Positions 45,396 to 56,511 of a stretch of DNA of 64,000 nt are shown in pieces. The position numbers and the translations under genes are program-made. The notes beneath the pieces are model-generated. The model did not search any database. It saw nothing but the letters and a program-made list of their open reading frames with translations, and was not told the DNA's origin. Within the stretch, counting starts at the first letter, position 1, and each line of letters opens with the position of its first letter. The stretch is from Blepharisma japonicum (Eukaryota > Ciliophora > Heterotrichea > Heterotrichida > Blepharismidae). Location of the stretch: positions 391,385-455,384 of the forward strand of contig CATKHK010000031.1 in NCBI GenBank assembly GCA_949751835.1, written 5' to 3'.

Positions 45396-46478
45396 TTAAA
45401 TTTTTCTGATTAACTTTTTATTTAAATCGAACTTGTAGTAATCAACATTTCCTGGGTTTGAAACGCCAATGAATATTTCTCCTTTATTATATGAACAATA
45501 CACTTGAATAGAAGAATAAATAATTGAGTCTGCTATTCGTCTCCAATTCGTATCACTTCCAATTTCGCTTTCATATATTGATCCACCATTGCATTCAATC
45601 AAATACAGTCTCTCTGCATTTATAAGGACCTTTATTTTGTTTGCTTCAAACTCATAAGGAATCGTCGAGAAAGAGTCAATATCAATTGAGTATAACCAAA
45701 GATTTCTATTAAAAAATCCAGAAATCAAAATATTCTCATTCAATATTATACTATTGCAATTTTTATCAGCTTTTGGCATTGAAGATAATTGAATTCATCG
45801 ATTTCTATCTAAATCAAATCTACTAGATTGAGTTAAACAATTAAATCCATCAAATCCTCCAAAGAAATAGACACTGTTATTGATATAGATACATGATGAG
45901 TAGCAGCAAAAAGTTCCAGATGGAAGTACTTCGATTTCACGATTCAAATCAATCAGTACTGTAATCCCAGAATAATGATAACCATTAGTAAAACATAATA
46001 GCTTGCCATTTGGAAGTTGAGTTATGCTAGTGCCAAAGTCTAGTGGTTCTGGAGTCTGCAAGATTTTGACTTCTTTGGTTTCAGTTTCAGTGTTATAAAT
46101 ATGTAAATTAACCCCCTCAATTTCAAATACAATATTATAAAGAGATGTCTTTTGTTGATAAGCGTTAAGATAATCTTGATAGGCTTGCATTAGTAGTGGA
46201 TCTAAAAGACTATAACTGGTCTGATATACTGAGCAAGTTGTTCGAAAATCCATCTCTAACTCTGAATTATTTGCTTTACTCAAAATTTCATCTGTTTTAT
46301 TTCTTAATCTGTTTATAGTAGCTAAAGTACTTTCAGTCTCTTCGAGCTTACTTCTGAGATCATTAGTAGCAATGTTCACTGGAAAATTAAGCAAGCTTAG
46401 CTTGTCTTCTGTTTTTAGTTTTATTTGCTCTTTTGTGTTTTCGAGCCCTTTTAACTCTTGAGGAAAAGTCACCAGCAT
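45396..46478 (-). CDS. Kelch-like protein, N-terminally shortened copy
   Basis: 360 residues; TGA near 45795 is Trp. A short coiled coil (residues 1-60, KLEETESTLATINRLRNK) leads to a conserved segment NNSELEMDFRTTCSVYQ and then kelch-type blades: LHIYNTETETKEVKIL, ITQLPNGKLLCFTNGY, SVYFFGGFDG, SSRFDLDRNRWIQLSSMP, ILISGFFNRNLWLYSIDI, and DYYKFDLNKKLI. A homolog at 50442-52218 carries a further 200 residues with a B-box zinc finger, absent here: TAG lies a few codons upstream of this start. Either it is a shorter functional paralog or a recent truncation. Kelch propellers bind other proteins; the partner is unknown. Confidence 0.7.
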
Positions 46479-46599
46479 TGTTACAATTATCTATCGAATT
46501 ATATTCCTAACTAATTTGCATAATTTCAAACTTACTTATATAATTTTTCAACACTTTAAATTTTGTTTAAGTATTATTGAGTTTTGTATCCTGGAGAAC

Positions 46600-46960
46600 A
46601 AGGACTCCCAGATCTTGCTAATGCTAGAAAATTGCTAAAATCAAGACTGTCAGTTAGGCTACCTCCTCGGGTGGGGTGGATGCTGAGTTGCTGCTGCCAA
46701 ATTGCACGAAGTTACAGCAAATGATCCTCCATATGGAATTATAATTGAAGCAAAAATCCCATTCAAAGGGAATGGATTTGCACCGAATCCTTTCGAGCCA
46801 TGACGAAGCAGCTCCTTTCTCTAAAATTGTAGAAATCTTGATAGCATGATTTAATTAAGGCTGCATAATCCTGGTAAGTGAAGCCATAATTGGTCCAATG
46901 GTGTTCTGCAAGGAGACTTATTTTGCACTATAAACTCCTGCGTTTTAATTTCATTGCTCT
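46600..46960 (+). pseudogene. M20-family peptidase remnant
   Basis: Conceptual fragments in neighbouring frames: LSVRLPPR near 46645, HEVTANDPPYGIIIEAKIPF and KGNGFAPNPFEPW at 46705-46800. The order LSxRLPP, then xxDPPYxAxV, then GxGFxAPxFxxW is that of the dimerisation-domain end of M20 carboxypeptidase/dipeptidases. The metal-ligand sections are not present. Stops follow immediately. Confidence 0.5.
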
Positions 46961-47065
46961 CCGCATGGACTTTCAATAAGCTTGCTCCCAACATATCGGT
47001 TGCATACCTTTAATTGGATTTCTTTTTATAGCAACCTCTCCATGTAGAGATGGCCAGTAGCTTAT

Positions 47066-48405
47066 TTAGTGCTTTTCAGCATAATTTGGATGCATAGAAT
47101 AAGCTATATCAGCTGAAATATGGAAACCTTCGGATTTACCTTGAGGGATTTCTTCTAGCTCAGGGATGTTTTCTTCTTCTGATCTTTCTTCTTCAGGCTG
47201 CAAACCAGTCATCACACTTTGAAATAGCGTTCTTTTCAATATTTTCGTAATTAGGATGGACTTTATACTCTTCTTTTTTGGTATCTCCAGGCTTTTCACT
47301 GTAAAGTTAAGCTTTCGTAGGCGTCAACTATAATATGGGCCAGATTTAACGTAAAGTTTTCATGATTGCCCGCCTGGGCCAATATTAAAGCCTTGTGGAC
47401 CCTGTTGTACCTTGAAGTCTTTGTCTTCAATATCTCTTTCATTGGTGAAAAACGATTTTAGAGGACTTTATTAAATTTGCTCTGGTCCACTTTTCATTTT
47501 TTGATAGGGAATTCTTGGGGCATGGATATGCCTTAAAAATTGGTTTTCTTAGCTGCTCTCTTGTGATTACAACTTTTACAGTAATAACATCTCCATCTGC
47601 AATTTCTTCTTCTTCAACAAATACTGGATGTTCTACTTTAAGCTTTGGGAAATAATTGAGGACTTCTTTTATGTCAGAAATTGCTGCTCTGATAGTGATT
47701 TTTCGGATTTTGATAAATATTGATGTCAATTTCAGAAATTTTCCATCTATTTTGCTTTTACTGAATAATTTAAATTACTATTATTTATATGTGGGAGCAT
47801 TAAAAGATTGCTTTCACGAAGCCAGAGCACTTACGGTGATTAATTGAGCAACTTCTATTGGTAAAGTAATGTGTAAATACTCATTTTTTTGTTCTTGGCC
47901 TAAATTAATAATATAGGCCCAATCAAGCATGGTTTCTATAATATTGACTTCTTTCATTAGAATCATATTCAATCTGAGCTTTATCTGAAAGATTTTTTCT
48001 ATTCATATGTTCAAGCAGAACAACAAATATTTTAGCACCTTTGGGTTGAAATTTTGATTTTTGGAATAAACTCAACAATTTTTCCCTTGATTGGTTTAAC
48101 TCTAGTGAACCAGATTTTGGTACTGCAAGTTCATGAAATTCAGCACTAATAATAATCTTCAATAAGCATTGCTTGGAATTCATGTTTTCATTTAATAAGT
48201 TTTAAGTACATCGGCATGCTATCTTACAAAACTCTATTCTTATTCACCTTTTTCGATGTCATAATTCACAAATACAAGCCCCCCGACAAAATTATAACCA
48301 CAATTACAAAAAAGACTAACAAAATTGATACATGGTTTTCTGTTTTCGGCAAAAACATCGGCAGCCATATTGCCATTTTTGCTGGAGAAGACGCATCAAT
48401 TCCTT
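47066..48405 (-). pseudogene. SEC63 pseudogene, TM3 and Brl-domain part
   Basis: Minus-strand fragments in the order expected for SEC63: GIDASSPAKMAIWLPMFLP with the hydrophobic stretch LLVFFVIVVIILSGGLYLW (about 48300-48405); LLKIIISAEFHELAV and FVVLLEHMNRKNLSDKAQ (47990-48180); LKVEHPVFVEEEEIADGDV with ITVKVVITREQL (47560-47650); NHENFTLNLAHIIVDAYESL (47310-47370); and SLEIPKKKSIKS with an acidic tail (47066-47299). Frame changes and stops separate the parts. SEC63 is an ER translocon subunit with a J domain; that J domain survives at 49145-49353, separated by a primase insert. Confidence 0.72.
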
Positions 48406-48449
48406 CACAGAGAATTGCTAAATTGTTAATAATTTCGATGCATTCATTT

Positions 48450-49119
48450 AGTCTTTCTTGATTTCAAATAATTTTTATTCTCTGACAATAATTTCTTCAT
48501 ATCGAGGTCTTAAAACTTCTTTGTAGAACTGGAGAAGGTTTTGGACCTGAATTAAGAAATTCTATTAATAGTTTTCTTCGAAAATCATTTAAACGCCTTG
48601 TGGCTGGGTGAGGAGAAACCCAGCAATGTGCCTCTTCTTCTTGAGTATACCCATAAATTAACAGTGCATCCAAATGATTCTTTTAGGGAATATCCATTGA
48701 TTTGCAAGCGACTACTAAAAATTTCCAGCAAGGTTGGCAAACTACAGCGCCAGAGTAGCATGCTCTAACTTTGTCATAATCAGTCATATCAATATCAATG
48801 ACCAATTCTCTTTTGAGAGTCTCATAGCGGATTTTATTAAGAGTCTTTTTGTTTGGGAGGACTGTTCACAAAGCTTCAATATCGATTTTTTCTGGCTTGT
48901 CGTGAATCAACTGATCTTTAAATTCATTTGCAGAGCTGAAACTTTGATGGCGGCAATTGATATCTCCCAGCAAAGTGAAAGAAAATTCTCTAATTTCAAA
49001 GTAAGTTTTGTCTTAATGTGGATCTTGTTTTTCAAATAAACTCATGTATTGAGCCATCTGCAAAGTGTGTTACAAGGGAAATAATTTCTATAGTAGTTTT
49101 CTAAAGTTTGTGGGTTCAT
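48450..49119 (-). pseudogene. DNA primase small subunit (PriS/PRIM1) pseudogene
   Basis: Starts at an ATG (49119): MNPQTLENYYRNYFPCNTLC then RWLN, matching the LKLYYRRLFP...YRWLNYG start of PRIM1. After a frameshift it continues REFSFTLLGDINCRHQSF, KIDIEALWTVLPNKK and ELVIDIDMTDYDKVRACY, with the catalytic Asp pair of DIDMTDYD kept and the zinc-type Cys residues nearby (VVCQPCW). Then LWVYSRRRG and, in another frame, AHCWVSPHPATRRLNDFRRK. A TAA and several frameshifts break it. It lies between two SEC63 parts on the same strand. Confidence 0.75.
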
Positions 49120-49144
49120 TTACCTTCCTGCTATTAATAAATAA

Positions 49145-49353
49145 GGCTCATCAGGATTTCATATTTTCATAATTTACTTTAACCAATTCATTTGTCATAA
49201 GATTTTGTGATGGTTATGTATTTTCCTGCTACCCAATTGCTTTCTGGGTCTTTATCAGGGTGGTATTTTTTACCGAGTTTTTTTAAAACTGAATGAATTT
49301 GTTTATCTTAAGCGCCCACTTCGATTTCAAAAATTTCATAAGGATCAAATACT
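49145..49353 (-). pseudogene. SEC63 pseudogene, J-domain part
   Basis: VFDPYEIFEIEVGA, a TAA where the family has Ser/Thr/Asp, then DKQIHSVLKKLGKKYHPDKD with the HPD motif at about 49255-49263, and KYITITKSYDKW. After a TAA and a frameshift the segment ends near WNPDEP, which matches the WEKYGNPDGP step of SEC63 directly before its third membrane helix. The rest of SEC63 resumes at 48405. Confidence 0.72.
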
Positions 49354-49359
49354 TTTATC

Positions 49360-49990
49360 ATTTTTACTAGACAAATCCTTTATTTTAATATCATCTTTCT
49401 CAATATTATTATCCTTTCTTATGATTCTTTTTAAGATTTTATGAGCAGCCAAGGTTAAATTATCTATACTGTCATTTAAAGTGTGGCCATATTCAATCTC
49501 TTCAAAATCCAATAGTTTTTCTTTATAATTTCTATTTTATTTTTTACTGTTTTTGATTTCCACGTTCTTCTAACAATTCATTGCTTAAATCTTCAATAAT
49601 CTCTTTTAAAAAAAGTTTTCTTCTGAACTGAGATTGCAATGATTCCTATTTTTAATCAAATCCTCTGAATTAGTAACACGTGCTTTGTATCATTTTGAAT
49701 GTTTTTAAATTTTATTGAAAGGCTTTGACTTTCAGATGATTCTTCTGCTAGCTTATTGTTTAATCATTAAATTCTTTTCTTAATCTCTCATTTTTTATTG
49801 CTTTTGCCTCAAATTCACTAGTTTGATCTTTAATTTTTTATAGATTGATTTTCAGTTAAGAGACTAATATTTTTCTCTTTAGCCTGCTCAACATCAGCTT
49901 TTAATTCTTTTAAATTATCCTTCAGATTAGTTGTAAGGCCTAAACTTCTATTATTGGGATTAACTCAGAGTGGTCATTTATTTGCTGAAT
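49360..49990 (-). pseudogene. Degenerate coiled-coil gene remnant
   Basis: Minus-strand fragments with heptad character: NLKDNLKELKADVEQAKEKN (about 49870-49925) and EIEYGHTLNDSIDNLTLAAH (49430-49495), separated by many stops. A similar remnant lies at 52.3-52.7 kb (NDTFNKVIKD...EIASLTEK). No family recognised. Confidence 0.35.
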
Positions 49991-50441
49991 CAAATTTACA
50001 AACATCTAAAGCAGTCTAAATAGGTGACTGCGACCAAGCCTATACTTTCTAGCAGACACTAAACGAGCATGATTTGTGATAAAGTGTAAATATGAGGATG
50101 GCAGTATATAAATTATTTGAGCAAATATATGGCTATGTCTAGTTAAGGGAAGAAAAATTTGATGCAGATTTTTTACTATGAAAATCTATAAAACAAATCA
50201 TCAGGTAGCCAATATAAGAATTTTGATAGCCCAAAATTTTCCAAAGGGATGCTTGCAATTATTAATCCTTGGAGTACTCATTTTATGCTAATGCAAGTTC
50301 AAGCCCTAATCAGTTATTCATAAATTCTTTATCATCAGAATGCAAAATATTTATTGAATATTTCTGTGTTTAGGATTGTCTAAAAAACGAGATTAATGCA
50401 CATTTTTTCATATAAATTAGCTACTTTAATAATAATTCTAG

Positions 50442-52218
50442 ATGTTTCAAAAGAAGTGCTTCGAGCCAAACTGCAAAAATGAAGTTGAGTATGCATGCAA
50501 ATGCACCTCTCCTGAATCTTTCTTCTGTGAGCTGCATATCGGAAGGCATATTAAAAAGAAAATTGTTGGCAGGGATCATTCATTTGACTCTATTTTTGCA
50601 GAGCCTAATGAAGAGACAAAACAAGCTGTTCTTAGATTTCTTATAAAAGAAGATTCAAAGTATAGGAAGCTAAAGAAGTTAATTATAGATTCCTTTAATC
50701 AGTGTCTAGCTAATTTAGAAAAAGATGTAAGCCAATACACTAGAACTTTAAATGCTTTTTCAGCTAATGTAGGAAATTTGGTTGAAGAAATTTGCAAACC
50801 TAAAAAATCGTTAAAGTTAAAACGAGGCTCAATTTCAAGGCTATTGACTTTACAGCCTGAAGAAGCTGTAAACAAAGTAAAATCGATAATCTCAGCCGAA
50901 AAGGATTGGTATAATGTTGCAAAGTTGTTTCATATATACAGTAAAAACTTAGAAAGTTCAATTTCATCTTTAGTTAATAAGAGATTTCAAACATTTCTTA
51001 ATACTATGCTCTCCAATAAAGAAAGCAGCATTGAAACAAATAATAAAGCTATAAATTCGGCTAGGATTAAGGATTCGATTTCTTTAAAAACAAATGAGAA
51101 TAGTGAGAGTTTAAAAGCTTCAAAATTTAATAAGATTAAAAACAGAGAATGAGAGTGAGGCAAGGCTGCTTAGTTCTAAAATAAACTCCATTACTAGTGA
51201 TATCAACAATAAACTCCAAAAAATAGAAAGCCAATTAAATCTTATGAATATTAATGCCTTAAGACATAAAACAGCTGAGTTCTTGAGTAGACCAAACAAT
51301 CCAGAATTAGAGATGGATTTCAGAGCAACTTGCTCAGCGTACCAGAACAATTCTTGCATTTATGATCCACTGCTAGCGCAAGCTTACCAAGATTATATTA
51401 ATGCTTACCAACAAAAAGCATCTCTTTATAATCTTAAAATGTATAAGGGCAGAACTGAATTCTATATTTATAACACTGAAACTGAAACCAAAGAAAGAAA
51501 AAAAATCTTGGAGACTCCAGAAACACTAGACTGAGACACTTGCATATCTCAACTTCCAAATGGCAATCTATTCTGTTTTGGTAAGGGAGATCCAGCTTCT
51601 GGAATTGCATTGCTACTAGATGTAAAAGGCAGATTCGAAGTGCTGCCATCTGGAACTCCTTGCTTTCACTCATCATGTATCTATTTCAACAGCAGTGTCT
51701 ATTGCTTTGGAGGATATGATAAGGGTGATAATTTAACTCTATCTAGTAGATTTGATTTTGATCAAAATCGATGAATTCAATTAACTCCATTGCCAAAAGC
51801 TGACTGTTGTTGCAATAGTATAATATTTAATGGGAATATTCTAATTTCTGGATGGAATAATAAAAATCTTTGGCTATACTCAATTGATATTGACTCTTTC
51901 TCGACAATTCCTTATGAGTTTGCAGAACAAAAAAGAAAGATCCTGATAAATGCAGATAGATTGTATTTGATTGAATATAATGGATCAATCTATGAAAGCG
52001 AAATTGGAAGTGACACGGAGTGGAAAAGAATAATAACAGACTCAAATATCGAATATTTTTGTGGTCAAGTGTATTGTTCATATAACAAAGGAGGAATATA
52101 CATTGGGATAATAGATTTAGACCCAGATTTACAGCTCACTGATATTATTTTTATGAAAGTAAAGATAAAGTACTTCAAGTTTGATTTGAATAAAAAGAGA
52201 ATGATTGAATTAGATTAA
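50442..52218 (+). pseudogene. B-box/kelch protein gene with a frameshift
   Basis: Frame 0 (50442 to about 51145) encodes a B-box-like zinc finger at the N-terminus (CFEPNCKNEVEYACKC, FCELHIGRHIKKK) and a coiled coil (CLANLEKDVSQYTRTL). Frame 1 (from about 51120) encodes NNPELEMDFRATCSAYQ and the kelch blades: SQLPNGNLFCFGKG, SVYCFGGYDKG, SSRFDFDQNRWIQLTPLP, NLWLYSIDIDSFSTIPYEF and KYFKFDLNKKRMIEL. Comparison with the paralog at 45396-46478 (KEQIKLKTEDK) puts the change at about 51130, where five bases seem missing. TGA is Trp at 51532 and 51771. No 15/16-nt GT...AG intron explains it. It may be a recent pseudogene, or a sequencing error in an intact gene. Confidence 0.65.
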
Positions 52219-52859
52219 TTATAAATTGTGAGTTAAAAGTAATTTTTAACGCTTTTGAAATATAAATGCTAAGGATAGTTAATCCTTATAATAGATTTCG
52301 TAATTGTTACTGCATAATTATCTAGTCCATCACACTCATCTTTTTAATTAAGGACAGGGAATAAATTGGAATAACTTTCTGATAATGCTGTATGTCACCT
52401 ATTTCTTACCGTAAATCTGCATTTTGTTCTGACAATTGTCTCTTCAAGGTTATGAATTTTCTCTTGAAATAAATGTTTTATTACTAAAGATACTCTAGAT
52501 AAGTTCATTTTCAAGTGCCCTAATATTTGGTATTAAAATACCTTTTTTTGTTTCAATTTTCAATTTTTCTTTTATAATTATTTTCATTAATAACAATCTG
52601 TTTTTTCAGTTAAAGAAGCTATTTCTTGTTTTTAATCTTTTATTACTTTATTGAAAGTATCATTATTGTTGTTTCTCAGACCTAAAATTTCATTTCCAAA
52701 TCAGATTTGCGAAAACAGTGACTTTTAGGCAGATTGGTTACTCAAATTTTGAATCTGTTATTTTCTCTTTCTAAGGCTAAATTGGAGGTCTCTAAATTTC
52801 TATATATTATTTGAATGGTTTCATTTTTGACTCAACACTATCATAATTAATTTGATTTC
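52219..52859. other. Gene-free stretch with coiled-coil remnant
   Basis: Minus-strand pieces with heptad patterns (for example LEETIVRTKCRFTVR and the LGLRNNNNDTFNKV piece) between stops. Nothing intact. Confidence 0.35.
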
Positions 52860-53400
52860 TAAATAAAATGCAGCGCTTTTTTTTCAGCCTCACCCTTAAA
52901 TAATGTGCATGTGCAAGAGTATTCAGCAATTGGCATGGAAGCTAACATACATCACCGATTTTCATCTAATCAAATCTCATTAATATCGTTAAAATATTTC
53001 AATTGTAATTCAATCCTCCAAGAAATAAACACTTCTGTTAAAATAGATAGAGTGCAAATAAAAATAGTTATTCCTAGCTTCAGATAACAGTAATTTGACT
53101 TCATAATTTCTATCAATTTTAAAAGCATTGCGAGAATGTGCAAAATAGTTCTCCATTTGGAAGCTGAGCAAGGCTAAACCTTTCTTCTCATTCTCCTAGT
53201 GCTTCTAAAACTTTTACTTCTTCTTTTTCATCTTCAGTGTCATAAATAAACAAATTAACTTTCTGATCTACTTCACCAATAAAATATAGAAAAGAATTTT
53301 GATTGTAAGAAGCAGAATTTTCATTATATGGGCAAGTTTCCTTATCGTCTTACTTAGCTTGGAGACTATTAGGTGTAAGTAAGGAAGACATTTTTGATTT
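52860..53400 (-). pseudogene. Third kelch-family copy, heavily decayed
   Basis: On the minus strand VNLFIYDTEDEKEEVKVLEA followed by LAQLPNGELFCTF (about 53150-53270) corresponds to NLHIYNTETETKEVKIL...ITQLPNGKLLCF in the gene at 45396-46478. Downstream pieces near 52900-53100 are broken by stops and frameshifts. Confidence 0.6.
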
Positions 53401-54329
53401 CAACTCACTAATTTTATAAAATAGACTAATGCAGCGAGGCAGTTTTTAGTTTGCTTAATAAAAATTTAATTTGGCCTTTAGGCCATCAAAAAAATTTCTA
53501 ATTCTGATGATTGCTTGGGGCTTACAATAATCTTTTTTCTTAAATAATCCACTAATACTTTTATTATACTTTAAATGAAATCTAAAGACACGAAATACAT
53601 AAAAAAGAAAGGCTTTTTCAAAATAAACCTCAAATATTACTATATGAGCAAAAAATCTTTTTCAAAATTGTCATACGATTAAAGCCCAAAAATTAAATGG
53701 ATTTAAGAAGAGATACAGAGTTTAGAAAGCAGAATATAATAAAAGATAAAATTGTCGAAATAATACTCGAAAAATAAAAAAAAATAGTGAATTGTCACAC
53801 GATTTGAGAATTCATGATAATTTTTAATTAATTCTTTGTCTATCAAAATTTTATTTTACGGTTATAATGCAGAAAATAATTCAATATTTGTTTATTGGAA
53901 TATTGATCATACTAATTCATAATCTATTCTAGCAGATTTTTAAAAATTGAACTTTATACGCACACGTCTTTTATCAAGCATTATCTGTGATGAAAGAATT
54001 GCTCAGGAAGTTGGTTTGTAAGAAAACATAGGGTTTAATAAATTGAGCTATTAGTTCAATGTAGTGAGCAAAAAAAGTAACTTATACTAATTAGAAATAT
54101 TAAGTCTGCATTATAAGCATCCCCAATAATTATTTTAGAATTTAATGTTTTTATTGTTTATACAATCTTGATGCATTTATTAAGCATTCTAATCGATCTT
54201 CATTAAAGATAACTATTTGAATAGCTTTAATATATTGTTATGAAATAGTGACTGTAATTCTAAAAAATCATTTTAATTAATTATAATTCTAATTATTAAA
54301 AATAATTCGTTTAGTTGATAATGATTTAA
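53401..54329. other. Gene-free stretch
   Basis: 929 nt of AT-rich DNA with short frames only. It has no recognisable gene, tRNA or tandem repeat. It lies downstream of the channel gene (minus strand). Confidence 0.45.
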
Positions 54330-55736
54330 CTATTCATTAGTCTTGCCCCTTTCATCATTCTTATTTATTAGAGAAATAATTTCCTCTAACTTTTTATGAA
54401 TTTCTTTAGTTTCTTCATTATTTTTTAAAATTTCGGCTGTCATAATTTCACTGTTTTTTTCGATTTTTTCATTATTTTTTGCGATTTCAGCTTTAAGGAT
54501 CTTGATTTTATTTTTCAAAGGAAGTATTTTGTTTATTTTTTCTTTCTTGTTATATGAGTTACTATCAATGCATAACTGGAAAAAGCATGGCTCTGAAATA
54601 TTTCTATTATTAATTAGCATTATTTCAAGCTCAATAATCATCCCTATCAGCTCATTCATGTCAGCTATCTGAGAATTTATTTGAACATTTCCAAATGTAT
54701 CACCAATAATCGAGATCAGAAGATTCAGCATTATAATCATATTAATCATGGTGACTAAAATAAAGCAAATTCATTGAATTGAGTTCATACCAGATGTATC
54801 AAAATCCCCAATAATAAACCTATATGAAATTTTAAGGTAATCAACGAAATTTGGGTCATTTTCATCTAAAACTAAGAAAATAAAGGCAAAAGACAGTATC
54901 GAATAAATCAATAAAATTAAAAATGATGTCATATCTTTCATTACTTCAGATATCAAATTTACCATATAGCGAGTGTTTTCGAATATTCTGAAATAAGAAA
55001 TGCCCCTTAGACATGAAATTATGACTAAGAAGATAAGAATATCATGGTTTATTTTTCAGCTCTCCTCACTTAGACTAATAGTGAAATATAAGATTGAAGA
55101 TATTGATCTTGCTATATCAATATAATTTCATAAGTCTTTAATATAGCTAATTGGAGAAGCCCATAGTTGATAAGCTTCATAAGCTAATAGGATAATGCTA
55201 ATTGTAAATAAAACCAACAAAATAGCTTTATCTCCAATAAAATAAAGAACATATACTAAAAGAGTCAGCATATATAAAACATAGAGGATTGCTTGGATAT
55301 ACATAACCCATCTAAGCTTATTTCATTTATAGTAAATTATTTCTTGAATCAGTGCAGTAGTCTTGATATTAGGGTTTGGAGAGTTATAAACGCTATATAA
55401 AAAATCAATCGATGTTTGTGAACCTTCTTTTAAATCCAGCATAATATGAGAAGACAAAAATGTTATTGGGATTTCTTGTTCTTTTAGGGAATCACGATCA
55501 ATAAAATTACTATTTTCAATAAAATTATTTTTAGAGTAGAAATGAATAGGGATTTCAGTTGAGTTTTCTAAATAAAATATCGACAGAAAAGGCACGCTGT
55601 TCAGAATTTGAACCCGTGTATCTGCTAAAAGCCAAGCCAAGTGACAAACATAAAACATTCCGATAAGTTTTAGCCCTGATCTGCCAGCAAATGCTACTAA
55701 TGTATAGAAATTTCTTGTAAAGAAAATTTGTTTATT
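54330..55736 (-). pseudogene. TRP-like channel half of a split WD40-channel gene
   Basis: 468 residues in one open frame, starting directly after an in-frame TAG (55737-55739) with NKQIFFTRNFYTLVAFAGRS. It is a six-helix ion-channel domain of TRP type: helices around WVMYIQAILYVLYMLTLLV, AILLVLFTISIILLAYE, DILIFLVIISCLRGISYF and FRIFENTRYM, a pore-side segment LKISYRFIIGDFDTSG, and S6 MINMIIMLNLLISIIGDTFG with the usual NLL..I.GD. A coiled-coil tail follows (KILKAEIAKNNEKIEKNSE). Trp codons are TGA at several points. The frame is the same as that of the WD40-like part upstream (56508-58859), so both once formed one gene. No ATG is near its start. Confidence 0.7.
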
Positions 55737-56511
55737 CTATCACGAAGGAAAAGTTAAAATGATTAATTGTTTTCAGGAAATAGGATTTTTCTCGATCACT
55801 TATTTTATTTCTTACTGATTAGCACTGCACTCAATGCCTATATGTCACGTCGCTCGTGATAATAGTTGTAGAGGTTCATCAGTCCTCGGCCCTGAACAGA
55901 TCTTCATAAACAATGCAAACACTTCCATAGGCTAAAACGGCTCTTCAAATTGCTCTTAAGTAAGCTAACTTGCGCTCGTCAGGCACACTAAAGGTCCTAA
56001 TCTCTACCACTGTAGTTGGTAGCACACTTTAGAAAATTCCATTCCCTTGGGAGGCTGAATAGTGCTGTGCATTGCTAAACTTTAAAACTTCATCATTGCT
56101 GGGAAAATTTCACTGGGTGAATCCAAGACTCATAAACAAAATCGGACAAGAAAAATATTTTCAGTGGGAAAAAAAAAGAATTGAGCTTTGTCATATTTTA
56201 ATTTGAATTATAATTTTGCTCGCTCTCAGATCTCATGTGCCTACCAAGAAACCATAGGTACTAATAATAGTTAAGATGAACTCTGGTCTCTTAAGAATAT
56301 AGCCCAGGAGCCTATCTAGGTGGTCCTGGGCTAGAAAAAAGCTGGGCAGCTCCACAACTTATTTCTCCTGTCAAGTGGCAAACTAACTAGGAGTTGATGA
56401 ATACCTGAAATATCAGGCCAATCAACGAGAAGCGCTATCTCAGAGAAAATCGAAAATTTACTTCCAATTCTTATTAGATTAGACATTCCTAGTTTTTAAT
56501 CCTAATTCTAT
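55734..56511. other. 771-bp interruption between two ATAGAAT direct repeats
   Basis: The 7-bp sequence ATAGAAT (ATTCTAT on the + strand) occurs at 56505-56511 and 55734-55740, 771 bp apart (257 codons). On either side the channel gene is open in the same frame. Inside, every frame of the host gene is closed by many stops, and base composition is less AT-rich. One minus-strand frame inside is open for 69 codons (see 55819-56028). I see no terminal inverted repeat. It could be an unexcised internal eliminated sequence, a mobile-element insertion or a duplication-linked insertion. Confidence 0.6.
55819..56028 (-). pseudogene. Coding-like fragment inside the interruption, possibly a peptidase C1 piece
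   Basis: 69 codons open between two TAA: TTVVEIRTFSVPDERKLAYL and then AVLAYGSVCIVYEDLF, with three TGA read as Trp. The AYGSVCIVYEDLF pattern recalls the AxGPVxVxxxxxxFxxY step of papain-like peptidases before the catalytic His. The match is short and no active-site Cys box was confirmed, so the family is a guess. Confidence 0.3.

Noticed and set aside
48216-49039. Plus-strand ORFs of 81 and 101 codons
   Set aside because: They are antisense shadows of the SEC63 and primase pseudogenes on the minus strand.
51155-51173. 19-nt intron to repair the B-box/kelch frame
   Set aside because: Length is outside the 15/16-nt class and it would remove residues that match the paralog; a frameshift is the simpler reading.
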